Source: Pelomonas sp. Root1237 (GTDB taxonomy: Bacteria > Pseudomonadota > Gammaproteobacteria > Burkholderiales > Burkholderiaceae_C). Taken from it: 64,000 bases of DNA. Made by a program: the position numbers and the translations under genes. Shown here in pieces: positions 25,130 to 32,426 of the stretch; the first letter of the stretch is position 1, and each line of letters opens with the position of its first letter. Under the pieces are notes generated by a model, which saw only the letters and a program-made list of their open reading frames with translations, was not told where the DNA came from and ran no database searches. Where the stretch lies: the NCBI RefSeq assembly GCF_001425055.1, contig NZ_LMDK01000016.1:1-64000 (forward strand). Reading direction: 5' to 3'.

Positions 25130-26101
25130 TCAGACATTCAGGGGTTGGGTGTTCATCAGCGCCCGCGCGCGGGCGGCGATGTGTTCGGGCTGGGGCACGG
25201 CGGCCCGCTCCAGCGGCCAGCTGGCCAGGGCCGGGGCGTCGGGGCCGGTCAGGCGTTGGGGCGCGGCCTTCAATCCGGCAAAGGCCTCTTCGGCGACGAC
25301 CGCACACAACTCTGCGGCCAGGCCGCACAGGCCGCTGGCCTCGGTCACGCACAGCAGGCGGCCGGTCTTGCGCACCGAGGCCAGCACGGTGGCCGTGTCC
25401 AGCGGCTTGAGACTGCGCAGGTCGATGACCTCGGCCTCCACGCCATCCGCCTGCAAGGCCTGCGCAGCGGTGAGGCAATGGCCGACGGTCTTGCCGTAGC
25501 CCACCAGCGTCAGCGCGTCGCCGCGCCGGCGCACCGCGGCGCGCCCGGGCAGCAGCAGTTCGTCGCCATTCACGTCGCCCGGCGCATGGGCCAGGCCGAT
25601 GTCGCTGAACAGCAGGCTGGGCAGGGGCTGACGCAAGGCACCGGTCAGCAGCCCGGCGCTGTCGCCCGGCGTGCTGGGCATCAACACCTGCAGGCCGGGC
25701 ACGTGGGCGAACAGCGCCTCCAGGTTGTGGTTGTGCTGGCCGCCGATGGACCAACCGGCACCGGTCTGGGCCAGCACCACCATCGGGAACTCGAACTGCC
25801 CCCCGCTCAGCGCCCCGAGCTTGCCGGCGCTGTTGACCAACGCGTCCATGGCGAGCATCAGGAAGGGCGAGAACAGCAGGTCCACGACGGGGCGCAGGCC
25901 CATGGCCGCGGCGCCCACGGCACAGCCGACGATGCTGGCCTCGGCCAGCGGCGTGTTGCGCACGCGCTCGGCACCGAAGGCGGCCAGCAGTTCTGGGTTC
26001 TTGGTGGCCACGCCCTCGCCGATGAAGATGACGCGCTCGTCGGCCGCCATCGCGCGGCGCAGCGCTGCCATCAGCGCTTGCTGGGAAGTCATTGTTTGCA
26101 T
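25130..26101 (-). CDS. Alpha-ketoacid dehydrogenase E1 beta subunit
   Basis: A 323-residue transketolase-like protein. Landmarks of the E1-beta family are IGEGVATKNPELLAAFGAER (the pyrimidine-side Glu region), RNTPLAEASIVGCAVGAAAM, VVDLLFSPFLMLAMDALVNS and the C-terminal domain DALTLVGYGKTV ... VEAEVIDLRSLKPLDTATVL. With the alpha subunit it would form an alpha2beta2 thiamine-diphosphate enzyme that decarboxylates a 2-oxo acid or acetoin-like substrate. The start at 26101 has AAGGAG at suitable distance. It lies 13 bases after the alpha gene. No E2 lipoyl transferase or E3 gene is in the window. Confidence 0.88.
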   Translation of the reverse strand: MQTMTSQQALMAALRRAMAADERVIFIGEGVATKNPELLAAFGAERVRNTPLAEASIVGCAVGAAAMGLRPVVDLLFSPFLMLAMDALVNSAGKLGALSGGQFEFPMVVLAQTGAGWSIGGQHNHNLEALFAHVPGLQVLMPSTPGDSAGLLTGALRQPLPSLLFSDIGLAHAPGDVNGDELLLPGRAAVRRRGDALTLVGYGKTVGHCLTAAQALQADGVEAEVIDLRSLKPLDTATVLASVRKTGRLLCVTEASGLCGLAAELCAVVAEEAFAGLKAAPQRLTGPDAPALASWPLERAAVPQPEHIAARARALMNTQPLNV

Positions 26102-26114
26102 CTCTCGTGCTCCT

Positions 26115-27089
26115 TCAGGCCAGTTGGGGCCAGGGGGCCGCAAGCGCGGCGGCATGGGCCTGCTCGATGGCGCCACGCACCCCGGCCTCGCGGCGGGCCA
26201 AGTCATCGGCACTCAACATCAGCCGTTCGGCCTGGCGTTGGATGGGGTCGCGCTTGAGCCACTGGGCATGCTCGGTGGCACAGACATAGGCCTGGTCGTC
26301 GGGCTCAAAGTGGCCGCGTTGGCGGTAGGTCGTCAGCTCGAGCAGGCGCGGGCGGCCGCTGTCGCGGATGGCGGCCACGGCCTGCACGGCGGCGGCGTGA
26401 ACGGCCTCGACGTCATTGCCGTCCACCACCTCGGCCACCAGGCCATGGCCCTGCACCCAGTCGGCCACGTGCTCGCCGGGCATGGTCTCGCGGCGGTGCA
26501 CATAGGCCTGCCACTGGTTGTTCTCGCAGACGAAGAGAATCGGCAGGCGCCAGGTCGCGGCCAGGTTGATGGCCTCGTGGAAGATGCCCTGGCAGGCCGC
26601 GCCGTCGCCGAAGAACACGGCTGTGATGCCCTCGGGCTGGGCGCCGAGCTTCTGAGCCAGCGCCACGCCCGGCGCCAGCGACAGCCCACCGCCGACGATG
26701 GTGGACGTCAGCACCACACCCAGTGCCTTGACCGAGATGTGCAGCGAGCCCGAGTGGCCACCGCAATAGCCGCTGGCGCGGCCCAGCACCTCGGCGAACA
26801 GGCGCTCGGGGTCGGCGCCGCGCGCCAGCAGGTGGCCGGCGCTGCGGTGGTTGGTGAGCAGCTTGTCCTGCGGGCCCAGGGCGGCGACGACGCCGACGGC
26901 GCAGGCCTCCTGGCCGACCGAGGTGCAGGTACCGGGGTTGCTGGGCGAGGCGGCAACGATGAGCTGCTGCTCGTAGGCACGGATCTGCAGCATGGCGTCC
27001 AGGCGGGAGGACACGGTCGAGGCGGTGGCGGCGTTCCCAACGGGTGCTGCTGGCAGTTCGCGCGGCGTGGGAAGGGTGTTCGTACTCAT
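26115..27089 (-). CDS. Thiamine-diphosphate-dependent dehydrogenase E1 alpha subunit
   Basis: A 324-residue protein. The diphosphate-binding signature runs from GDGAACQGIFHEAIN (G161 on) to the NN pair at 190-191 in FVCENNQWQAYV. The LLTNHRSAGHLLARG region is the substrate/phosphorylation-loop region of PDH and acetoin dehydrogenase alpha subunits, and GGHSGSLH is also conserved. It pairs with the beta gene directly downstream. The lack of nearby E2/E3 genes leaves the substrate open; acetoin-, branched-chain- or pyruvate-type enzymes are all possible. The upstream gene is an unrelated secreted protein 11 bases away. Confidence 0.88.
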   Translation of the reverse strand: MSTNTLPTPRELPAAPVGNAATASTVSSRLDAMLQIRAYEQQLIVAASPSNPGTCTSVGQEACAVGVVAALGPQDKLLTNHRSAGHLLARGADPERLFAEVLGRASGYCGGHSGSLHISVKALGVVLTSTIVGGGLSLAPGVALAQKLGAQPEGITAVFFGDGAACQGIFHEAINLAATWRLPILFVCENNQWQAYVHRRETMPGEHVADWVQGHGLVAEVVDGNDVEAVHAAAVQAVAAIRDSGRPRLLELTTYRQRGHFEPDDQAYVCATEHAQWLKRDPIQRQAERLMLSADDLARREAGVRGAIEQAHAAALAAPWPQLA

Positions 27090-27100
27090 GTCGGTCTTTC

Positions 27101-28201
27101 TCAGTTCAGCAATGCGGCAAGGCGCGACAGATCCAGCGCGGCGACGGCGTCGCGCATCGGGGTCGCATAGGCGGGGTTGTTGGGGTGGGTGCTGGCGCAG
27201 ACGGTCAGCAGCTGGATGCGCGTGCGGTGGCGGGCGTCCCAGGGGAAGCCCGGGTCCAGCTTGACGAGGCGCTTCAGCGGCCGTCCGGCGTCGGCAGGCC
27301 CGGGCAGGCGATGGCGGCCGCTGCCCAGGCGGTAGGGCTCGCCGAGCTGGCCGGCATCCATCGCGGCGCGGGTGGTGCGCAGGCTCTCCAGCTCGTCGAC
27401 CAGGCCCTGGCGGCCACGTGCCAGTTGCGCGTGATAGCTCGCCTCGCCAGCCTTGCGCTGGCGGGCCGCCATCAGCAGCGCGTCGGCGGCCTTGGCGTTC
27501 TGCGGTCGGATCTGCTCGGCCCGGCGCTCGGCGGCAGCCAGGTCAAAGGGCTGCAGCGCGCGCTCGTTGCGGTGGTCCCAGTCCTCGATCTTGCGTTGCT
27601 GCTCGCGCTCGAAGTGGCCGAGCATCTCGCCGACGGTGACGGGCACCCAGGGCAGGCGACGCTCCGAGCCGATGACGGCGCAGTCGCGGAACACTGGCCA
27701 GCCCTGCATGGCCTCGCCGCGCTCGCCTTCGAGGTAGGCGCTGAGCTGCTCGTCATGGGCCCAGCGGTTCAGCGTCGTCAGCGGCGAGTTGATGAAAAGA
27801 CTGAAGCCGGCGCGCGGGCCGATGCGCTGGGCGGCTTCGGCGTGAATGCCGCAGCCCTTGCCTATCCAGGTCTTGGGGCCGAAGCCCTGGGCATGGACGA
27901 CAGCCTCGCGCGGGCGGCGGCTGGGCTCGTCGGAGTCCATCACCTGGCGGGTCAGGCGCAGCCTCACTTCGGGCAGGGCCAGCAGGCCGGGGTTGAGCCG
28001 GGCCTGCGCCTCGAAGTGATCCATCACCGCATGCAGCGGCTTGAACGACGCATGGCTGATGGGCAGGCCGTCGCTGCTGATCGGCCCGGCCGCATTGGCG
28101 GCCCAGCAACCGGCCTGGGCGACGCCAGCGGCGAGCAGCCACCCTGAGACCAGCGCGGCGGCGGCCTGGGCGCTCAGCGAGGGGTCGGAACATGCTTTCA
28201 T
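27101..28201 (-). CDS. Secreted protein of unknown function
   Basis: A 366-residue protein with a signal-peptide-like N terminus (SAQAAAALVSGWLLAAGVAQ, cleaved near AG-C). A Cys right after AQAG could make it a lipoprotein, although the lipobox is not classical. The body is helical, rich in Arg and Ala (AAERRAEQIRPQNAKAADAL). It contains GFGPKTWIGKGCGIH and GFSLFINSPLTTLNRW, which I do not recognise. The ATG at 28201 has AGGAGA seven bases upstream. It is the first gene of a minus-strand set with the E1 subunits; a role in the same process cannot be inferred from sequence. Confidence 0.7.
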   Translation of the reverse strand: MKACSDPSLSAQAAAALVSGWLLAAGVAQAGCWAANAAGPISSDGLPISHASFKPLHAVMDHFEAQARLNPGLLALPEVRLRLTRQVMDSDEPSRRPREAVVHAQGFGPKTWIGKGCGIHAEAAQRIGPRAGFSLFINSPLTTLNRWAHDEQLSAYLEGERGEAMQGWPVFRDCAVIGSERRLPWVPVTVGEMLGHFEREQQRKIEDWDHRNERALQPFDLAAAERRAEQIRPQNAKAADALLMAARQRKAGEASYHAQLARGRQGLVDELESLRTTRAAMDAGQLGEPYRLGSGRHRLPGPADAGRPLKRLVKLDPGFPWDARHRTRIQLLTVCASTHPNNPAYATPMRDAVAALDLSRLAALLN

Positions 28202-28373
28202 GGATAGCTCTCCTGATTCGGCGGTTTCGGGCAAGGCTGCGCCGCGCCGCTGCCTGGTGGGCTTCGGCCGGTTGATGCCTTGGGGGATGCGTGTCTCGCG
28301 CCGGGTCTGTCCGGCATGGGCTGTACTGTGGTCGGCGAGCGCTTTTCGCGCTGCTAGTTCTCCACTAAGGGTT

Positions 28374-28392
28374 TGTTAAGTCTTTGCTAACA
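28374..28392. promoter_or_regulatory. Candidate operator, interrupted palindrome
   Basis: TGTTA at 28374-28378 is mirrored by TAACA at 28388-28392 with nine bases between, just eight bases before the ATG of the first split-barrel-like gene. It sits in an AT-richer patch of an otherwise GC-rich 199-base intergenic region (28202-28400) that must hold the divergent promoters. No partner site is seen. Confidence 0.3.
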
Positions 28393-28400
28393 GCGACGCG

Positions 28401-28934
28401 ATGGCCTGCTTGCCTATCATTCCGACCTCGACCCAACCACCGCGCCGCACCTTGCCGCAACTCCCCCCCGACTGGGCCGCTCATCTCGAAAGCGGCGTCT
28501 CCCACCGCCTCGGCGGCAGCCATGCCGACGGCCAGCCCGAGATCTGCCGCGGCCTGGCCGCTCAAGCGCTGGCGGACGGCCACGTCGAAGTGCTGCTGGC
28601 GGCCGACATCGCCGACCGGCTGCTGGCCGCCGTCCAGGCGAGCGGGCGCATCGCCTACGTCGCGGCGCAGCCGGGCAGCCATCGCACGCTGCACGTGAAA
28701 GGGCTGGACGCCGAGGTCTTCACGCCCACGGCCGGCCATGCACCGCTGTTCGAGCGCTGCCGTGAACGATTCATCGCCCAGGTCGAGCCCTACGGCTTCA
28801 GCCGCGAAGCCATCATGGCGATCTGGTACGACCTGGGCGTGCAGCGCCTGGCCGGCATCCGCTTCACGCCCTGCGGCGCCTGGGACCAGACGCCCGGCCC
28901 AGGTGCCGGCAACCCCGTGGAACTGCTGCGCTGA
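28401..28934 (+). CDS. Putative split-barrel protein, first of a tandem pair
   Basis: A 177-residue soluble protein without known catalytic motif. It is clearly paralogous to the next gene: both share the order HLESGVSHRLG / HLQQGVTLRVG, a central RTLHVKGLDAEVF / RVLHVKGVDAEVL, and the C-terminal RFTPCGAWDQTPGPGAG / RFTPLAAWDQTPGPGAG. The strand pattern (GQPEICRGLAAQALADGHVE) suggests a pyridoxamine-phosphate-oxidase-like or FMN-binding split barrel, in line with the downstream split-barrel/GAF protein. It ends in TGATG with the next gene. The operator-like palindrome upstream suggests regulation as one operon. Confidence 0.6.
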   Translation: MACLPIIPTSTQPPRRTLPQLPPDWAAHLESGVSHRLGGSHADGQPEICRGLAAQALADGHVEVLLAADIADRLLAAVQASGRIAYVAAQPGSHRTLHVKGLDAEVFTPTAGHAPLFERCRERFIAQVEPYGFSREAIMAIWYDLGVQRLAGIRFTPCGAWDQTPGPGAGNPVELLR

Positions 28935-29416
28935 TGGCCCGCCTTCCCGGCATCTGGATCGATCACCTGCAGCAGGGCGTCACGCTGCGCGTGGGCTCGA
29001 GCACGCCCGAGGGGCAGCCCGAGCTGGCCTTCGCGCACGGCGCCTGGGCCCTGGCCGACGGTCGCATCGAACTGCTCGCACGCAGCGAGGCGGGCGCCGA
29101 GTTGCTCGACGCGATCCGCGCCACCGGCCGCGTCGCTGTCTCCGCTGGCCTGCCCAGCACCTGCCGCGTGCTGCATGTGAAGGGCGTGGACGCCGAGGTG
29201 CTGCCCGCCTATGCCGAGCAGGGGCCGAAGTTCGCGCATTGCTTCGAGGCCTGGCTGCGACAGATCGAACTCTTCGGCGCCGACCGCCGGCAGGTCAACG
29301 CCGTGCTCGGCGACCTCACCCTGGCCGACCTCAGCTGCGTGCGCTTCACGCCGCTGGCCGCCTGGGACCAGACACCCGGCCCCGGCGCCGGCCAAGCCAT
29401 CGACCTGTTGCCATGA
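28934..29416 (+). CDS. Putative split-barrel protein, second of a tandem pair
   Basis: A 160-residue paralogue of the preceding protein. The conserved core is VGSSTPEGQPELAFAHGAWA, LLDAIRATGRVAVSAG and the end block WDQTPGPGAGQAIDLL. The start shares one base with the upstream stop and its own stop overlaps the next start (ATGA), so the three genes are coupled. The beta-rich pattern and the neighbour suggest FMN or haem binding. The catalytic role is unknown. Confidence 0.6.
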   Translation: MARLPGIWIDHLQQGVTLRVGSSTPEGQPELAFAHGAWALADGRIELLARSEAGAELLDAIRATGRVAVSAGLPSTCRVLHVKGVDAEVLPAYAEQGPKFAHCFEAWLRQIELFGADRRQVNAVLGDLTLADLSCVRFTPLAAWDQTPGPGAGQAIDLLP

Positions 29417-30795
29417 CCGACACCCCCACTCCTCAAACTGAACGTCGTGCGCTCAAGCTGCGCGACGTGCGCCGCCTGCTCGAAGGCGTGATCCCGCCGG
29501 CCATGTGCTCGGTGGGCGCCGACGGCATGCCGCACGTCAACTACCTGTCGCACGCCGAGTACATCGACGACGAGCATGTCGCGCTGACCTACCAGTTCCT
29601 CAACCGCGCCCGCGTCAACATCCTGGCTACCGGCCGCGTCGCGCTCAGCGTCGAGGACCCGATCACCGGCGTGTCGGTGCTGCTGCAGCTGCGCTACGAG
29701 CGCACCGACACCGAAGGCCCTGTGTTTGAGCGCCTGCGCGCCAAGCTCGCCGGCATCGCCGCGCAGACGGGCATGGAGAAGGTCTTCCACCTGCGCGGCG
29801 CCGACGTCTACCGCGTCGAATCGCTGCGCAAGCTCGACCCGGTGCACCCGCTGCCGGCGATGGCGCCGCGTTGCGATCTCGCCACCGGTGTGCGGCGCCT
29901 GAGCGAGCAACTCGCCGAGGCGCCCGACCTGCGCAGCCTGCTGCAGGCCTTCACCACCGGCCTGCAGCGCGACCTGTGCATCGGCCACGCCATCATCTGG
30001 CTGCTGGACGAGCAGCGCCAGGGCCTCTATACGCTGGCCAGCATCGGCTACGAACAGGCCGGCAGCGGCGCCGAGCTGCCGCTGGCGGAAGCCGGCCTCG
30101 CCGGCGTCGCGCTGCGCGAGAACGTGCCCATCCGCATTGGCCACATGAGCCAGATGTACAGCTACGGCATGTCCTGGCGAGCCAAGGCCGAGCAGCTTGG
30201 CCTGCAGGCCGCCATGGCTGACACCATCCCCATGCCCGGCCTGGCCAGCCCGCGCAGCCAGCTCGCTGTGCCGCTGCGCGCCCGTGGCCGCACGGTCGGC
30301 GCGCTGCTGGTGGAAAGCGAGCACGATCAGTTCTTCAGCTATGACGACGAGGACGCGCTGACGGCCGTTGGCGCTCAGCTGGCGCAAGGCCTGGCAGCCT
30401 TGCGCACGACGGAGCTCGTGGAAGAGCCCGTGGCGGCGGCCCCCGCGGCCGAACAGGCGGCCGGCGGCACGCCGCTGCGCTTGCGCCACTACCCGCGTGA
30501 CCACAGCGTCTTCATCAATGACGAGTACCTCATCAAGGGCGTGGCCGGCGCCATCATCGCCAAGCTCGTGCGCGACCAGATCGACAGCGGCCGCGAGGCC
30601 TTCAGCACGCGCGAGCTGCGCCTGGCCGGCGGCGACCTGCGCCTGCCCGAGGTGCAGGACAACCTCGGCGTGCGCCTCCTGCTGCTGGAGCGCCGCCTGG
30701 CCGAGCGCGACTTCGGCCTGCACATCGAACGCGCCGGCCGCGGCCAGTACCGCCTCATTGCCGACGGCCCGCTGAGCCTGACGACCGAGGGCTGA
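29413..30795 (+). CDS. Pyridoxamine-oxidase-like + GAF domain protein with possible C-terminal winged helix
   Basis: A 460-residue cytoplasmic protein. Residues 20-130 match an FMN-binding split barrel of the pyridoxamine 5'-phosphate oxidase type: MCSVGADGMPHVNYLSHAEY, then VALTYQFLNRARVNILATGR. Residues 170-330 look like a GAF domain: FTTGLQRDLCIGHAIIWLLD ... GLYTLASIGYEQ ... SQLAVPLRARGRTVGALLVE. The C-terminal 95 residues (FINDEYLIKGVAGAIIAKLV ... STRELRLAGGDLRLPEVQDN) are helical and end with two short strands, which fits a winged helix, though this is inference. It could sense a small ligand or redox state and act as a regulator. The gene overlaps its upstream neighbour (ATGA). Confidence 0.75.
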   Translation: MTDTPTPQTERRALKLRDVRRLLEGVIPPAMCSVGADGMPHVNYLSHAEYIDDEHVALTYQFLNRARVNILATGRVALSVEDPITGVSVLLQLRYERTDTEGPVFERLRAKLAGIAAQTGMEKVFHLRGADVYRVESLRKLDPVHPLPAMAPRCDLATGVRRLSEQLAEAPDLRSLLQAFTTGLQRDLCIGHAIIWLLDEQRQGLYTLASIGYEQAGSGAELPLAEAGLAGVALRENVPIRIGHMSQMYSYGMSWRAKAEQLGLQAAMADTIPMPGLASPRSQLAVPLRARGRTVGALLVESEHDQFFSYDDEDALTAVGAQLAQGLAALRTTELVEEPVAAAPAAEQAAGGTPLRLRHYPRDHSVFINDEYLIKGVAGAIIAKLVRDQIDSGREAFSTRELRLAGGDLRLPEVQDNLGVRLLLLERRLAERDFGLHIERAGRGQYRLIADGPLSLTTEG

Positions 30796-30826
30796 GTTGC
30801 GCGTCGGACGTCGTCACGGCCGCAGT

Positions 30827-30849
30827 GCCGTAGCGTTGACAGGCCCTAA
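30827..30849. repeat. Solo IS5-like terminus
   Basis: A 23-base stretch matches 19 bases of the IS end at 81-103, including GTTGACAGGCCCTAA against GTTAACAGGCCCTAG. No transposase sequence accompanies it. The outer CTAA again fits a YTAR target. The stop codon of the convergent metalloprotease gene (30846-30848 on the minus strand) lies inside it, so an old insertion or excision may have set that protein's C terminus. Confidence 0.45.
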
Positions 30850-31937
30850 GACACCATCAACGAAGTGATGCCGGTCTGGCCCGGGTGGTAGAGCCGCAGG
30901 CGCACGAAGTAGCGACGACCGGCAAAGAGCTTGTAGACGATGCTGGCATTGCGGTCTTCGCCGCTGTCGTCGTCGGCCGCCAAATTGCGCGGCGTGCCGT
31001 TCACGTCCTCGAACAGGCCCAGCAGCGTGTCCGATGCGCCCTTGGTGGCGATGGTGTACCTGCGCGACTCGGTGGGCTTGAACAGATAGTCCACCTGTTG
31101 CCCGGCCGCAAGGGGCACGGCCACGGCCTTGAAGGCTTCCAGCGTCGGCGTCTGGGCCGCCTGCGCCGGGTACCACTTCAACAACCAGGCCTTGTCGGCC
31201 TTGGACAGCTTGCCGGGCGGCACCAGGCCGTCGACGTCATATTGCTCGGGCTCGTCGATCAGGCCAGGCTCGAACTCGTACTCCATGATGGAGTCGGGGT
31301 CCCAACTCGAGCCCTGCACCTGGCTGGGCTCGAGCTTCTCCAGGATGTTGTGGAAGGTCGTCTCGCGCGTCCAGCTGTTGGGCGGCTTGCCCAGCGAGGT
31401 GTAGACGGCCTCCTCATGCCACTTGATGCCGGCAAAGGGGTTCTGGTGCTCGTGCTCCATGCCCAGCACATGGCCGAGTTCGTGCAATGCGGTGCCGCGG
31501 CCATACTCCGTGGTCAGGTCCCAGCCATAGACGGTGGTCGGTTCGGTCGTCGGCACATGCAGCACGTCGCGCCCGACGGCCGACGCCGAGCTGCCATCCG
31601 GCTCGGAGTAGCCGATGCGCACCTCGGCCTCGCTCATCTGCGTGACCTCCTGGAACACCAGGCCGATGCCGACGGCTTTCCATTCGGCGAAGGCGGCGCG
31701 CACCGCATCGGCTTGCTTCTTGGCCACGGCGTAGTGGCCGCTCTTGAAGAAGCAATAGTGCAGCACCGTGCCGTTGAGCCACTTGCCTCGGGTATTCAAT
31801 ATGGCACGTGCGCGGCGTGGATCGTTGGCGATGACGGCCGGCAGGCTGGGCTTGATGCGCGGCGGCGTGTTGCACAGCGGCCTGGGTGCCGGCCGCGCCG
31901 CCAGTTTTGACTTGTTTGTTTTCGGCTTGCTTGCCAT
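30846..31937 (-). CDS. Metzincin zinc metalloprotease (astacin/matrixin-like)
   Basis: A 363-residue protein. The zinc site HELGHVLGMEHEH gives H152, E153, H156 and H162 (HExxHxxGxxH), and the Met-turn is seen in SIMEYEF. The catalytic domain spans about residues 45-260. The last 100 residues form a beta domain (ESRRYTIATKGASDTLLGLF; RRYFVRLRLYHPGQTGITSL) resembling the bacterial pre-peptidase C-terminal domain, often found on secreted proteases. There is no N-terminal signal peptide; the N terminus is Lys-rich. The ATG at 31937 follows GGAGG by five to six bases and is preferred over the ATG at 31949. The stop lies in an IS-end-like sequence. Confidence 0.85.
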   Translation of the reverse strand: MASKPKTNKSKLAARPAPRPLCNTPPRIKPSLPAVIANDPRRARAILNTRGKWLNGTVLHYCFFKSGHYAVAKKQADAVRAAFAEWKAVGIGLVFQEVTQMSEAEVRIGYSEPDGSSASAVGRDVLHVPTTEPTTVYGWDLTTEYGRGTALHELGHVLGMEHEHQNPFAGIKWHEEAVYTSLGKPPNSWTRETTFHNILEKLEPSQVQGSSWDPDSIMEYEFEPGLIDEPEQYDVDGLVPPGKLSKADKAWLLKWYPAQAAQTPTLEAFKAVAVPLAAGQQVDYLFKPTESRRYTIATKGASDTLLGLFEDVNGTPRNLAADDDSGEDRNASIVYKLFAGRRYFVRLRLYHPGQTGITSLMVS

Positions 31938-32036
31938 GGATGCCTCCATCGAGCGTCACTGCCCATTGCAGCCCGCTCAGCATGAACCCGGCGCCGCCCG
32001 GGACCAATAGCTGACTTGAGGATGACCCCTAAGTCG

Positions 32037-32426
32037 TCAGGACTCGTCCGCCGCGATGCACTCGATCTCGACACGCGCGCCCAAGGCCAGACCGTTGCAG
32101 CCCAGTGCACTGCGCGCCGGCAGCGGCGTGCTGCCGAAGAACTCGCGGTAGACCTCGTTGAAGGCCGGCCAGTCGGCCATGTCGGCCAGCATCACGGTGC
32201 AGCGAACCAGGTGCTGCAAGTCCAGCCCCTGGCCGCGCAGCACGGTGCGGATGTTCTCCAGCGTCTGGCGCGCCTCGGCCCGCAGGCCGCCATCGACGAG
32301 CTTGAGCTGGCCGGGCACGTTGCCGAGCTGGCCCGACAGATAGAGCATGTTGCCGACGCGCACACCCTCGGGAAAGGGCACGGTGGCGGGCACGACCTGG
32401 CCGCTGTTGAATCGTTCGATCTTCAT
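32037..32426 (-). CDS. RidA/YjgF family enamine/imine deaminase
   Basis: A 129-residue protein of standard RidA length. Landmarks are GNMLYLSGQLGNVPG, the central LENIRTVLRGQGLDLQHLVR, VYREFFGSTPLPARSALGCN (with the substrate-binding Arg about residue 104) and the end VEIECIAADE. RidA proteins hydrolyse reactive enamines or imines made by PLP enzymes, or act in catabolic pathways when encoded within operons. Here it is the last gene after an MFS transporter, a dipeptidase-like enzyme and an amidohydrolase; its start overlaps the amidohydrolase stop. A dedicated role in that catabolic route is likely (inference). Confidence 0.9.
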   Translation of the reverse strand: MKIERFNSGQVVPATVPFPEGVRVGNMLYLSGQLGNVPGQLKLVDGGLRAEARQTLENIRTVLRGQGLDLQHLVRCTVMLADMADWPAFNEVYREFFGSTPLPARSALGCNGLALGARVEIECIAADES

